Counted from the first letter of the stretch, positions 17,924-26,856 are shown. The stretch: 64,000 bases of DNA from Clostridium amylolyticum (GCF_900142075.1 NZ_FQZO01000003.1:372001-436000); one strand, 5' to 3'. The notes: generated by a model from the sequence alone, not told the origin. Made by a program: numbers and translations.

Positions 17924-19537
17924 CTAATTAAACTTATTAAGTTTATTTATTTTGCTTTGAAGCCATTTTATAACTTCAGTTTTTTCTTTATTTAAGTTAT
18001 TTATATTATTCCAAAGTAGTAAAAAATAATCTTGAAATGCACTGACTACTTGTTTTTCTGAAATCAATAACTTTATTTTGTTACTATAATCATTAGAAAT
18101 ATAAGTATCTTTCGTATTATTATTCATTTCTTCTATAAACACTTTACTATGTTCTTTTACTACCCAACAAATTTTTGATATATTTTCATAATCGCTTTTA
18201 TTTATAATTGCTATTTGGTAATTTTCATAAGTTCTTAGCATATGTATAACATTTTCAAGATGATATATAATATCTTTTTTGTGCTGAAAATTATTATCAA
18301 AGGAGCAATAATTATTAAATGAATATTTTTCTTCAGCTATTAAATTTTCTATTGATTCTTTAAACCAAATCTCTTTAAATTTGTAATATTTTATTTGAGA
18401 TTTAAATGCATTAATTCTTCGTTTATGTAAAGATAAAAGCTTTAATATTTCCTTTTCAGATTTTTTACTTAAGCCTAAATACTTTTTATATAAATCAATT
18501 GGAAAAGTAATTTCGCTTATATCATCTGTAAAAACATACCTATCTCCAAGGCTTTCTTCTGTTTTAGTAATCATACACTGAAATTGCATTGAATTTTGAG
18601 CTAGATATGGTTTTAATAAGGGCTTAGCTGATGAAAAAATTTGAGAAAAATGGTTTGTTAAAATTTCTATACTTATATCTGATTTGAAAAGGAATGCACT
18701 ATCAATTTCACTTTTAAATTGAGATGAAAAACAATATAAGGCACATATCTTAGGTATAATAATAATTTCATTATCTATAAGTAAATCGGGTTTTTTTATA
18801 TAATAAATTGAGTATCTTTTTGTAGAAAGTGCAAACTGCATATCCTCTATAAGTTTAATGTTTTTCTTCTTATTATTAAGATTTACTAAATATACTATTT
18901 TCCAACCGCTAATTAGAAGATTATAAAGTGCTTGCTTCCATCTAATATTAAATTCCTTAAAATAAGGCAGAAGCTCCATGGTAGTATTATAAGTAATAAT
19001 TATTGGATCCCTTGTAGGCTTTTGACTCTTATATAGGCTTTCTAAAATATTTAATGCTGCATATAAAACTTCTTTATTTCCTTTTATAATATCTATGTTA
19101 TCAGTACCATAAAACAAATTTTCTTTGATAGGTAATTTGGGTGTATCATTATCTATATTATTAAGATGAATTTTATTACTTTTTTTTTCTGTACCTTTCT
19201 TTAATAATATCTCAATAGAATATCCTTGTGCTTCAAGAAGGGCTGAATTAATAATTTTTGATATGTTAATATCTAAGGGATCTGTTTTTTGTAAAGACCA
19301 CTTATTTAAAGCATGCATAATGTTTTTTTTTTGAAATGAATTATTTATATTGTTAACTAAATAATTTGTAATAAGGTCAATATAAGGGGTACCATATTTT
19401 GGAACCCTTTCGTTGCGTAACCATTTATATATAAGTGATGAATCTACATTAATTCCTTTAGCAAGTTTACTTCCATTTAAATTATAAATTTTAAGCAATT
19501 CAGCTAAACAATCACTAAAACTTCTTATGTTATTCAT
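17924..19537 (-). CDS. Large HTH-domain protein of unknown function
   Basis: 537 residues that I do not recognise beyond the N-terminus. Residues about 8-60 look like a Cro/CI-type helix-turn-helix (LNGSKLAKGINVDSSLIYKW, then LRNERVP). The remaining 470 residues have no membrane segments or signal peptide, are Lys/Ile/Asn-rich, and show alternating strand/helix stretches such as RDPIIITYNTTMELLPYF and KKPDLLIDNEIIIIPK; no catalytic motif stands out. GGAGGAAG precedes the ATG. It is divergent from the phosphodiesterase-chemoreceptor operon across about 265 bp, so it may regulate that operon. A one-component regulator with a large sensor domain is the simplest reading. Confidence 0.6.
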   Translation of the reverse strand: MNNIRSFSDCLAELLKIYNLNGSKLAKGINVDSSLIYKWLRNERVPKYGTPYIDLITNYLVNNINNSFQKKNIMHALNKWSLQKTDPLDINISKIINSALLEAQGYSIEILLKKGTEKKSNKIHLNNIDNDTPKLPIKENLFYGTDNIDIIKGNKEVLYAALNILESLYKSQKPTRDPIIITYNTTMELLPYFKEFNIRWKQALYNLLISGWKIVYLVNLNNKKKNIKLIEDMQFALSTKRYSIYYIKKPDLLIDNEIIIIPKICALYCFSSQFKSEIDSAFLFKSDISIEILTNHFSQIFSSAKPLLKPYLAQNSMQFQCMITKTEESLGDRYVFTDDISEITFPIDLYKKYLGLSKKSEKEILKLLSLHKRRINAFKSQIKYYKFKEIWFKESIENLIAEEKYSFNNYCSFDNNFQHKKDIIYHLENVIHMLRTYENYQIAIINKSDYENISKICWVVKEHSKVFIEEMNNNTKDTYISNDYSNKIKLLISEKQVVSAFQDYFLLLWNNINNLNKEKTEVIKWLQSKINKLNKFN

Positions 19538-19801
19538 ATAACTTCCTCCAAATGTTAAATAGCAATGTAAAAATAATTACTAAGCATTGTTTATTAACAT
19601 AATTATAATATATAAATTATAAGCTCATAAAAACCGTTTTAGTTCATTTGTCTAAGAATAAACCAGGACAAAATTTTGGCTTTATTGACAAAAAACGTCT
19701 ATTTATATTAAATTAAGGACTAGTGAGAAAATTTAGTAGATGTTGTTATTTAAAATATTTAAGGACAATATATTTGCATCATTAAAGGGTAGGTGAAAAA
19801 A

Positions 19802-21097
19802 ATGAATGATACTATTTTTCAGGATATGGTTATGCCAATACCTCAAAAAGATTATTTTAGTAAGAAACTCCAACACTTTACTAATAGAAAAGAAGATTTT
19901 TTTTCTATAGTATTTTTAAACATAGATAACTTTAAAAAAATAAACGATAGTTTTGGATATGAAGTTGGAGATGAGTTGATACTAGAGATTATTATTAAAA
20001 TAAAAAAAGAGCTAAGAAATGGTGAAGAGATATTTGTGTGTGGGATCGATAAATTTATAATTGTATTACCCTATTTAGAAGAGAAATATATAATTCATAA
20101 AGCAGAGACCATTATTAATATTGTAAATAAACGCTATAAAATTAGGAAAAGTGTTTTCCAGGTATTTGGGAGGATAGGAATAAGTTCATATCCTAAAGAT
20201 GGATATAATTTTCATGATATTGTTAGAAAAGCTAGTATGGCAATAGAATTTATTGAAAGCAATAATATGAATAAATACATTTTCTTTAATAAATACATGA
20301 TGGATATTATTGCGGGTAAAACAACTATGGAGTCCGATTTAAGAACAGCTATACAAAATAATCAATTTATACTTTATTATCAACCACTTGTTTCTATAAA
20401 GGATAAAGAAGTTATTGGAGCAGAAGCTTTAATTAGATGGAATCATCCTGTTAAGGGAATGGTTTCGCCTATAGAATTTATTCCTTTGGCAGAGGAGACT
20501 GGACTTATAAATGATATAGGGGAATGGGTTATAAAGGATGCTTTTAAACAAAGTAAGATATGGCAGGAAAAAGGCTATGATAAATTAAAGGTTTTAATAA
20601 ATATTTCAGCAATACAGTTGAGATACTATAGCCTTCTAAATTATATTAAAGAAACTTTAGATAAAGTAAGAAATAATCCTAAAAACATTAAAATAGAGAT
20701 AACGGAAACCGTAATGATGGATTCATATGAACAGGGGGTTAAAATCATAAACGACCTTAATGAATTAGGTATAGATACTATATTGGATGACTTTGGAGTA
20801 GGTCATTCATCATTAAGTCATTTAAAAACTTTACCAATAAGTACTTTAAAAATTGATAAGAGTTTTATTGATAATATTCATAGAGAAAAATGGGATAAAG
20901 AAATTGTCCAAGGAATAGTTAATCTTGGGCATAAAATGAAAATGAGTGTAGTTGCTGAGGGCGTAGAATTTTCTGAGCAGCTAGATGTGCTAGAAGACAT
21001 AGGATGTGATGCGGTTCAAGGATATATTTTAGGAAAGCCTATGGAACCGTGGTGCATTGAAAAGCTACTAAGAAGGGGAGAATGGAAAAATGTTTAA
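19802..21097 (+). CDS. c-di-GMP phosphodiesterase: degenerate GGDEF plus intact EAL domain
   Basis: 431 residues, cytosolic. The first domain (about 30-170) is GGDEF-like, but the signature is GIDKF, so cyclase activity should be lost. The second (about 185-428) is a canonical EAL domain: EALIRW, EITETVM, DDFGVGHSSL, KIDKSFI and VVAEGVE preserve the metal ligands and the catalytic Glu, so it should cleave c-di-GMP to pGpG. No membrane or sensory domain is attached. The ATG at 19802 has AGGTG at 6 nt; an in-frame GTG 9 nt upstream overlaps that site. It overlaps the following chemoreceptor gene by 8 bp, so the two are co-translated. TTGACA at about 19703 with an AT-rich -10 region is a possible promoter. 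Confidence 0.92.
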   Translation: MNDTIFQDMVMPIPQKDYFSKKLQHFTNRKEDFFSIVFLNIDNFKKINDSFGYEVGDELILEIIIKIKKELRNGEEIFVCGIDKFIIVLPYLEEKYIIHKAETIINIVNKRYKIRKSVFQVFGRIGISSYPKDGYNFHDIVRKASMAIEFIESNNMNKYIFFNKYMMDIIAGKTTMESDLRTAIQNNQFILYYQPLVSIKDKEVIGAEALIRWNHPVKGMVSPIEFIPLAEETGLINDIGEWVIKDAFKQSKIWQEKGYDKLKVLINISAIQLRYYSLLNYIKETLDKVRNNPKNIKIEITETVMMDSYEQGVKIINDLNELGIDTILDDFGVGHSSLSHLKTLPISTLKIDKSFIDNIHREKWDKEIVQGIVNLGHKMKMSVVAEGVEFSEQLDVLEDIGCDAVQGYILGKPMEPWCIEKLLRRGEWKNV

Positions 21098-22799
21098 AAA
21101 TTTAATGGTTAAAACAAAAATCTTTATTTTATCAGCAACGATGTTATTATTAATAGCAATAATTTCTTTAGTAAGTTATTTTGCCTTTAATAAAACTAAC
21201 AGAACTATGAAAGAGATGTATACAGATAATTTACTTCCCATACAGTATCTGTTAAATAGTAAAAACCAAGCGAAATCTATTCAGGGAGGTATGTATTACT
21301 TAATATTAAATACGGGAAATAGGGATAAGCAAAATGAGAGAATAGAGCACATAAAAGAACAAGTGGATATCACTGACTCAATTTATTCAAAATATAAAGA
21401 TACAAATCTTAGTAACTTTGAAAAAGAAGTATTAAAAGAACTAGAAGAAAATTTGAATAAGTATAGATTAGCAAGAGAGGATGTTATAAATCTTGCCTTG
21501 GCTGGAAAACAAAAAGAAGCCGCAGATAAAATGGAGTATATTGAAACAATAATAGATCAATACGAAAACAATTTAAATGATATAGTAAATTATAAAATAA
21601 ATTCTGCAGATAAAGTAAAAGTCGAAAATGATAGAGACTTTGGAAAAACAGTAATAATATTTATTGTAATAATTATAATAGCAATTTTATTAGGCATTGG
21701 AATATCTATAATAATTTTAAAAAGTATTACTAAACCTTTAGATTTATTAAAAGAATTTGCAGAAAGGATGAAAAATTCTGACTTCTCTAAAGCTATTAAT
21801 GTAACCAGAAGCGATGAATTTGGTCAAACAGCACTTGCGCTTAACGAAGCTCAAAGTATGGTAGGAGAGCTTGTCAAAGAAGTTTTAGATTCTGTTCAAG
21901 ACTTAAGTGCAGGCAGTGAAGAGTTATCTGCAACAGTAGAAGAAATGACAGCAAAACTTGAAGATATTAATATATCTACAGAACAAATAGTATCAGGTAC
22001 TCAGGATGCCAGTGCAGGGGCAGAAGAAATATCTGCATCTGCTGAGGAAGTAGATGCAAGTTTACAAAATCTTTCTGGACAAGCTATAGAAGGAAGTGGT
22101 AAATCAGATGCTATAAAGAAAAGAGCAATTAATGTTAAAAATAACAGTAAAATTGCCGTTGATAATACAGATAAGATTTACATAGAAAAAGAAAAGAATA
22201 TACTGAAAGCTGTTAAAAAAGCAGAAGTAGTAGAAAATATAAAGATTATGACAGATACTATATCAAATATAGCAGATCAAACAAACTTACTTGCACTTAA
22301 TGCAGCCATAGAGGCAGCTAGAGCTGGGGAGCAAGGAAGAGGTTTTGCAGTGGTAGCAGAAGAAGTAAGAAAACTTGCAGAGCAGTCTTCAGAGGCTGTA
22401 ATAAGCATACAAGAAACCATATCAGAGGTTAGTGAAGCTTTCAAGTATTTAAAGGAAAATAGTAATGAAATATTAAGTTTTATGAGTGATAACATTAAAC
22501 CACAATTTAGTAGTTTTATAGATGCTGCAAATGATTATTATAATGATGCTGAGTTTCTTTCTAATATGTCTGAGAGCATGGCCTCTATGTCAGAAGAAAT
22601 AACAGCTACAATGGAGCAGGTAAGTGCAGCTATACAGGATATGGCTCAGCAGGCGCAGAAATCAAATGAAAATGCAGAAAGTATAAAAGGCGGAGTAGAT
22701 GAAGCAGCAGTAGGGATGGAACAGATTTCAAAAACAGCTCAGTCTCATGCAGAAATGGCACAAAAACTGAGTGAAATTGTACAAAAGTTTAAGATTTAA
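21090..22799 (+). CDS. Methyl-accepting chemotaxis protein
   Basis: 569 residues. TM1 (about 10-30), an extracellular four-helix-bundle sensor of the 4HB_MCP type (about 31-183), TM2 (about 184-208), HAMP (about 210-262), then a long cytoplasmic coiled coil with the conserved hairpin tip around EAARAGEQGRGFAVVAEEVR, where CheA/CheW dock. Methylation-type Glu/Gln pairs occur on both sides. The ATG overlaps the end of the phosphodiesterase gene by 8 bp, so this receptor and the c-di-GMP hydrolase are made together; coupling ligand sensing to c-di-GMP is an inference. The ligand is unknown. Confidence 0.93.
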   Translation: MFKNLMVKTKIFILSATMLLLIAIISLVSYFAFNKTNRTMKEMYTDNLLPIQYLLNSKNQAKSIQGGMYYLILNTGNRDKQNERIEHIKEQVDITDSIYSKYKDTNLSNFEKEVLKELEENLNKYRLAREDVINLALAGKQKEAADKMEYIETIIDQYENNLNDIVNYKINSADKVKVENDRDFGKTVIIFIVIIIIAILLGIGISIIILKSITKPLDLLKEFAERMKNSDFSKAINVTRSDEFGQTALALNEAQSMVGELVKEVLDSVQDLSAGSEELSATVEEMTAKLEDINISTEQIVSGTQDASAGAEEISASAEEVDASLQNLSGQAIEGSGKSDAIKKRAINVKNNSKIAVDNTDKIYIEKEKNILKAVKKAEVVENIKIMTDTISNIADQTNLLALNAAIEAARAGEQGRGFAVVAEEVRKLAEQSSEAVISIQETISEVSEAFKYLKENSNEILSFMSDNIKPQFSSFIDAANDYYNDAEFLSNMSESMASMSEEITATMEQVSAAIQDMAQQAQKSNENAESIKGGVDEAAVGMEQISKTAQSHAEMAQKLSEIVQKFKI

Positions 22800-22954
22800 A
22801 GCTTTATTAGTTAATATTACAATAATGTAAGATTAATTTAAGATTAAATTAAGAATACTTCATTGCTTAAGATTTTCAACAAACATATAATAATATAAGA
22901 GATAAGTTGTTTGAAGACTCAGATGGAATAATTGAGAAATGGTGGAGAAAATCA

Positions 22955-23638
22955 GTGAATATTAAGCAATGGATAAAGAAATATGGGAACTATATGGTTA
23001 TGCCTATATTAATAATAATCACTTTAATCTTGTGCTATAAATATAGGAGTTATATATATTTGATGAATAATCCTGAAGAGCTTAAGGAATTTATTAGTTC
23101 TTTTGGATACTATGGAGTAATTGTTTTTTTATTATTTCAAGTTTTACAGGTGGTTATATTCTTTATTCCTGGAGAAGTAATGCAGGTGGCAGGAGGATGG
23201 ATTTACGGGACTTTAGGAGCCTCTGGCTTATCAATAATAGGAATAAATATAGCATCTATCTTTGTGTTCCTAATTTCAAGAAAATTTGGAAGGCCCTTTG
23301 TGGAAAAGGTAGTGGCCAAAAAGCAGTTAGATAACATTGAAAAGGCATTGAGTTCAAAGAGGCTAAATCTAATAGTATTTTTAATTTACTTTTTACCAGG
23401 TATTCCAAAGGATTCATCTATTTTTGTCTGCGGTATATCAAAGATAAGCCTTAAAGATTTTTTGATATACTCAACTTTAGGAAGAATTCCAGCCTTAGTA
23501 TTTTCTTGTTATTTAGGTTCCAGCATGATAAGCCAAAACAAAGTCATCATTATATTATTGGTAAGTGTAGTAGCAATTTTTGGCTTGATAGGTTTATTTA
23601 AGGGAGAATATCTGTTAAAAAAGCTTGTTAAAAATTAA
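22955..23638 (+). CDS. TVP38/TMEM64 (VTT/DedA-like) membrane protein
   Basis: 227 residues from the GTG used here; a TTG at 22907 would add 16. The protein has an N-terminal helix, then the VTT (SNARE-associated/DedA) domain with FFIPGEVMQVAGGWIYG, the re-entrant FLIYFLPGIPKDSSIFVCGI segment and LGRIPALVFSC, all typical of TVP38/TMEM64 proteins, which are lipid scramblase/flippase relatives of DedA. GTG 22955 is preferred because GGAG lies about 8 nt upstream; the start remains uncertain. It stands alone, followed by a long heptamer-repeat palindrome. Confidence 0.85.
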   Translation: MNIKQWIKKYGNYMVMPILIIITLILCYKYRSYIYLMNNPEELKEFISSFGYYGVIVFLLFQVLQVVIFFIPGEVMQVAGGWIYGTLGASGLSIIGINIASIFVFLISRKFGRPFVEKVVAKKQLDNIEKALSSKRLNLIVFLIYFLPGIPKDSSIFVCGISKISLKDFLIYSTLGRIPALVFSCYLGSSMISQNKVIIILLVSVVAIFGLIGLFKGEYLLKKLVKN

Positions 23639-23640
23639 GA

Positions 23641-23812
23641 AAAGAAGTAAGAGAATAGGTAATAAGTAAGAGAATAGGTAAGAGGTAAGAAGTAAAAATT
23701 AATGGTAAGAGTGAATAGTTACGAAGCATAATTATTAAAAAACTCTCCGAGTTTTATCCGTAACTCTTCACTCTTCACTCTTCACTCTTATCTCTTACTT
23801 CTTACTTTATTT
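23641..23812. repeat. Heptamer-rich palindromic element (AGTAAGA / TCTTACT arms)
   Basis: The left half repeats units such as AAGTAAGAGAATAGG and GTAAGAAGTAA; the right half repeats CTCTTCA three times and ends with TCTTACTTCTTAC, so the halves are complementary. An inner stem pairs GTGAATAGTTACG with CGTAACTCTTCAC. Related units occur at 34607-34645 and 54626-54715. It also probably terminates the preceding gene. Confidence 0.75.
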
Positions 23813-23910
23813 TTTTACTTTATATTATAATTAAAAAGTTACTATTTGATTATAAATTTTAGAACTATATAATAATAGTATATTAGATATACATGAGGTG
23901 ATTGATATTT

Positions 23911-24530
23911 TTGGAGAAGATTATTGATACGGATGAAATATATGAAATTTTAAAAAAAGAATTATCAATTTAGAGTATGAGCCAGGACAAGTACTTAATG
24001 AAGAAGACGTCGCTAGCGATTTTAATGTTAGCAGAACCCCTGTGAGAAAAATATTTCAGCAGTTAAACGGAGATAAGCTTCTTAATATTATTCCTAGGTT
24101 TGGTGCTCAGGTTACCCCCATAGACTTTAAATATATGAAATCGGTATTTGAAGTTACAAGGCAGATGGATCCTTTTGCTGCAAGACTTGCTGTGGATAGA
24201 ATTTCTCCAAGTCAACTTCAAGAGCTGGAAGAAATAATGGAAAGATTAAATAATTACAATATAAAGGATGACTATCAAAAAGCCATTAAAGATGATGAAA
24301 GATTTCATGATATTATTTTCTTAAGCAGTGGTAATGAATGCTTAGCTGAGATACTTACAAGTTTGCATAGGCATACTGAAAGGTTATGGCATTATTCAGA
24401 GCAATATTTTGAAACCATGGACTTGTTTACAGATACTCTAAATAAAGTACTTAAAGCCTTAAAAGATAAAAATCATGAAGAGGTAGAAAAATACTCAAGA
24501 GAACATATTGATGCCTTTGTAGAAAAATAA
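23911..24530 (+). pseudogene. GntR/FadR-family regulator, broken by a -1 frameshift in an A-run
   Basis: From a TTG at 23911 (GAGGTG about 10 nt upstream) one frame reads LEKIIDTDEIYEILKKELSI and stops at 23971. The next frame continues without a gap as INLEYEPGQVLNEEDVASDF, then VSRTPVRKIFQQL, the rest of a GntR winged helix, followed by a FadR/FCD-type C-terminal domain to 24530. Frames join at the run of seven A at 23952-23958; eight A would restore EILKKRIINLEYEPGQ, a perfect GntR N-terminus. So either the gene is inactive by single-base loss, the run slips in vivo, or the base is a sequencing error. The family is clear; the effector (usually an organic acid) is unknown. A strong terminator follows. 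Confidence 0.82.
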
Positions 24531-24570
24531 AACAAAAGATGTTGTAATAATGATTTAGTACTGATTTAAA

Positions 24571-24613
24571 CTTGAGATTAGCCTTTAAATAAGCTAATCT
24601 CAAGTTTTTTATT
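24571..24613 (+). terminator. Intrinsic terminator after the gntR pseudogene
   Basis: CTTGAGATTAGC (24571-24582) pairs perfectly with GCTAATCTCAAG (24593-24604), followed by six T. The accessory island begins somewhere just after it. Confidence 0.88.
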
Positions 24614-24624
24614 TGCTTTGATAA

Positions 24625-24643
24625 CCACTGGCTATGCCAGTGG
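24625..24643. repeat. Perfect 8-bp hairpin at the edge of the accessory island
   Basis: CCACTGGC-TAT-GCCAGTGG. On the minus strand it is followed by TTATCAA, reminiscent of the subterminal hairpin plus TCAA seen at right ends of IS200/IS605-type elements. No transposase of that family is present, so it could be a solo end or simply a hairpin. Confidence 0.45.
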
Positions 24644-24679
24644 ATAAAATGGCTTTAGCTCTGAACAAAAAAACAACTC

Positions 24680-24898
24680 CTATTCGTTCACCGACACACC
24701 GAACATTGTGATGTGTTGAATAAATAACTCGATACTTGGATATTGTCCCTCATTTTCAATGGATTGAATATATCTGGGAGTGTAACCGATTATTTCAGAA
24801 AGCTGTTCTCTGGTCATTCCTTTGGCTTCACGGGCTTTCTTGATAGCCCGTCCTATAGGTGTAAAATCAAAGCCAAAATCGTTGTTTCTTTCGTCCAT
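24680..24898 (-). CDS. Short XRE-family regulator of integrative-element type, probably C-terminally truncated
   Basis: 72 residues from the ATG at 24898, which has AAGGTGAT about 8 nt upstream; the frame is open further to 25024 but without a better site. It begins MDERNNDFGFDFTPIGRAIK and has the helix-turn-helix TREQLSEIIGYTPRYIQSIE, then ends at FGVSVNE. Similar regulators in Firmicute integrative conjugative elements continue for some 50 residues beyond this point, so this one looks cut short, with the hairpin at 24625-24643 just behind the break. It probably controlled genes of the island. Its upstream region (25025-25189) abuts the IS110-family transposase gene. Confidence 0.72.
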   Translation of the reverse strand: MDERNNDFGFDFTPIGRAIKKAREAKGMTREQLSEIIGYTPRYIQSIENEGQYPSIELFIQHITMFGVSVNE

Positions 24899-25189
24899 AA
24901 GCTCATCACCTTGTACCGATATAATGTTACTATTATAGTGTACAGAGGTAAGAGTTCTTATGAAACCATGTGTATCTCTTTGTATGAGAGATTTAATTTC
25001 CTGTTTTAAGAAGTGAAAATTCATATTTGCATAGTTAATATAGTTCGTTTTACCGACTATAATAGATATTGTATGTTATTAAGCAATCTGGTAATATGTC
25101 AAGATAATTTTTGAAAAGATTTTGATATGTTTTCTTAAAAAAGGGTACACGAAATAGAACATTCGAATCTTTTAAAATAAAATCGAATG

Positions 25190-26488
25190 TTAGTTCGACT
25201 CGATATGAAATTCGGTGTCTAATTTTTCACCGGTGTACAGTTGGTTTTTGACCAGCAAACCAAAAACGAGTCGTACGAATTTACGAGATGTCAACGCGAG
25301 TGCTCTTTTGTGCTGATGTTTCGGAACTTCACTATATTTTTTAGCGTAATAGTCCCGATACTCAGGAACGTGTCTTCTGACACTATTGGCGGCTTCGCCA
25401 AGGTAATAACGCAAATAAGCGTTTCCAGCTTTCTTCATGTTGGTGTCTTCTGCATCGAAGTCACCAGATTGGTTTTTCGACCAGGTAAGTCCTGCATATT
25501 TAGCTAAAGCATCTGATGAATGAAAGGCATTTATATCGCCGATTTCAGCAATGATTCCAGCAGCAAACACAGGGCCAATACCATCAATTGATTTTAGAAT
25601 TGTAAGAGCATTTGGATTCATTCCTTTGATCGTTTTTTCAATGGCATCATCAATAGCTTTGATTTCTTTCTTAAAAGTGTCAATACAGTTGAAAGAACTT
25701 GCTAAAGAGATGTTTAATGGCTCATAAAGGCATTTATCAAGGCGATAGGAATCCCTTGCAGCTTTCTTCAAAAGCTCAGTTGTTTTGGAAATATCCGTAA
25801 TCCTATTTCTGCTCTTTTCTGCAATGAATGTAAGCAAATCTTCTTCAGAAGCATCTATAATCTCCTGAGGAGATAAATATTCTGTAAGAATAGCAGATGA
25901 GGTGGCACCGTAAATGTTGCTAAATGGTTGGTTTTCGCCCCCAAGGAGCTGTAATTCACTGAATTTCAGATATAAGTTGGAAACCATATATGTTTTCTCT
26001 CGGGTAATGCATTCTGTCAGATGCAGGCGATGCCTTGTAAGACGTTTTAAAGCCAGAAACTGGCTGCCACGCCAAGGCTCTGTTTCAATCAATCCGGCTC
26101 TTGCAAAATCGGCAATAATAAAGGCATCCAAAGGATCCGTTTTAGCCATGGCAATAAAAGCTTTTCTATAGTTAGCTGTCATTTTTGGATTCAGACAGAA
26201 AACGTAGGGCTTGAATGGAAGCAGCATTTCGCAGGTAGAAATGTGATTCGCTATGTGAATGCTATAAACAGAAGTTGATTCCATAGCAATCACAATGGTA
26301 TTCAGATCAGGATGAGCAACCATACAATCTTTGATTAAAACAGAGAGTTCATCCGCACCAGGCTGGTTGTTGGAGAAAGAGGATTGTATGTATTTGTTTT
26401 TATAAAAATCCATCGCATAAACAACGTTGGATTTGGAACTGACATCAATACCGACAAATAAAGTAGACATAAAGTTAATCTTTAACAT
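25190..26488 (-). CDS. IS110-family transposase (DEDD RuvC-like plus Tnp_20 domain)
   Basis: 432 residues. The N-terminal RuvC-like DEDD domain shows FVGIDVSSKSN (first Asp), AMESTSVYS (Glu) and KTDPLDAFIIADFAR (last Asp pair). The C-terminal Tnp_20 domain has LKSIDGIGPVFAAGIIAEIG, LAKYAGLTWSKNQSG with the Ser region expected to hold the catalytic serine, and a helical tail. Both halves are intact, so it may be active. The ATG at 26488 has GGTGAT upstream; Met at 26470 is an alternative. IS110 recombinases are directed by a bridge RNA encoded in the element's non-coding end; the long structured stretch directly upstream is where it is expected for the IS110 subgroup. Confidence 0.95.
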   Translation of the reverse strand: MLKINFMSTLFVGIDVSSKSNVVYAMDFYKNKYIQSSFSNNQPGADELSVLIKDCMVAHPDLNTIVIAMESTSVYSIHIANHISTCEMLLPFKPYVFCLNPKMTANYRKAFIAMAKTDPLDAFIIADFARAGLIETEPWRGSQFLALKRLTRHRLHLTECITREKTYMVSNLYLKFSELQLLGGENQPFSNIYGATSSAILTEYLSPQEIIDASEEDLLTFIAEKSRNRITDISKTTELLKKAARDSYRLDKCLYEPLNISLASSFNCIDTFKKEIKAIDDAIEKTIKGMNPNALTILKSIDGIGPVFAAGIIAEIGDINAFHSSDALAKYAGLTWSKNQSGDFDAEDTNMKKAGNAYLRYYLGEAANSVRRHVPEYRDYYAKKYSEVPKHQHKRALALTSRKFVRLVFGLLVKNQLYTGEKLDTEFHIESN

Positions 26489-26760
26489 GATATCACCATC
26501 CTTTCCGATTAAGTATTTTTGAAATCTGAAGCAAAAGGTTTATCCCGGGCATCATGCAGTGACCGCAGCCTCGCGTAATCAGCATGCGCCCTGCCAGCTT
26601 TTCTTGCTGGAGCTACGGCAGGGGATGAAACATCTGTGTAGGCGGAATGTGCTACATGAGCCAGGCTGAAAGCTTAAAAAGCAGACACAACAAATGTTGG
26701 CTGAAAGGAGGGAAAGCAGTGCCTTCGGACATCAGACTCTGCTGATATCATACCACAGGA
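26489..26760 (-). ncRNA. Candidate IS110 bridge RNA region
   Basis: About 270 bp without a gene, clearly richer in G+C than the host. It contains stem-loops such as CCCTG/CAGGG enclosing CCAGC-TTTTCTT-GCTGG with an unpaired AGCTACGG (26589-26623), and further short pairings around 26700-26750. In IS110/IS621-type elements this segment is transcribed as the bridge RNA whose two internal loops pair with target and donor DNA. Position and structure fit; the loops cannot be assigned without the true element ends. Confidence 0.5.
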
Positions 26761-26856
26761 TAATCTTTATAGGATATGTAATTATTAACTGTATAGAAGG
26801 AAATAGGATGAGAGGAACCTCTCAGAGATGTCACCTACCTCTATACTATAAAAAAG

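Larger units (their letters stand above)
25140..26760 (-). mobile_element. IS110-family insertion sequence (ends approximate)
   Basis: A transposase gene of IS110 type with about 270 bp of G+C-richer, structured non-coding DNA upstream of it, within AT-rich surroundings. IS110 elements lack long terminal inverted repeats and target duplications, so the exact ends cannot be read from one copy; the limits given are estimates. It sits between the XRE gene and the excisionase-like gene, splitting what looks like the control region of an integrative element. Confidence 0.7.

Noticed and set aside
23641..23812. CRISPR array, considered because of short regularly spaced repeats
   Set aside because: Repeats are 7-bp units without unique spacers, arms are mutually complementary, and there are no cas genes.
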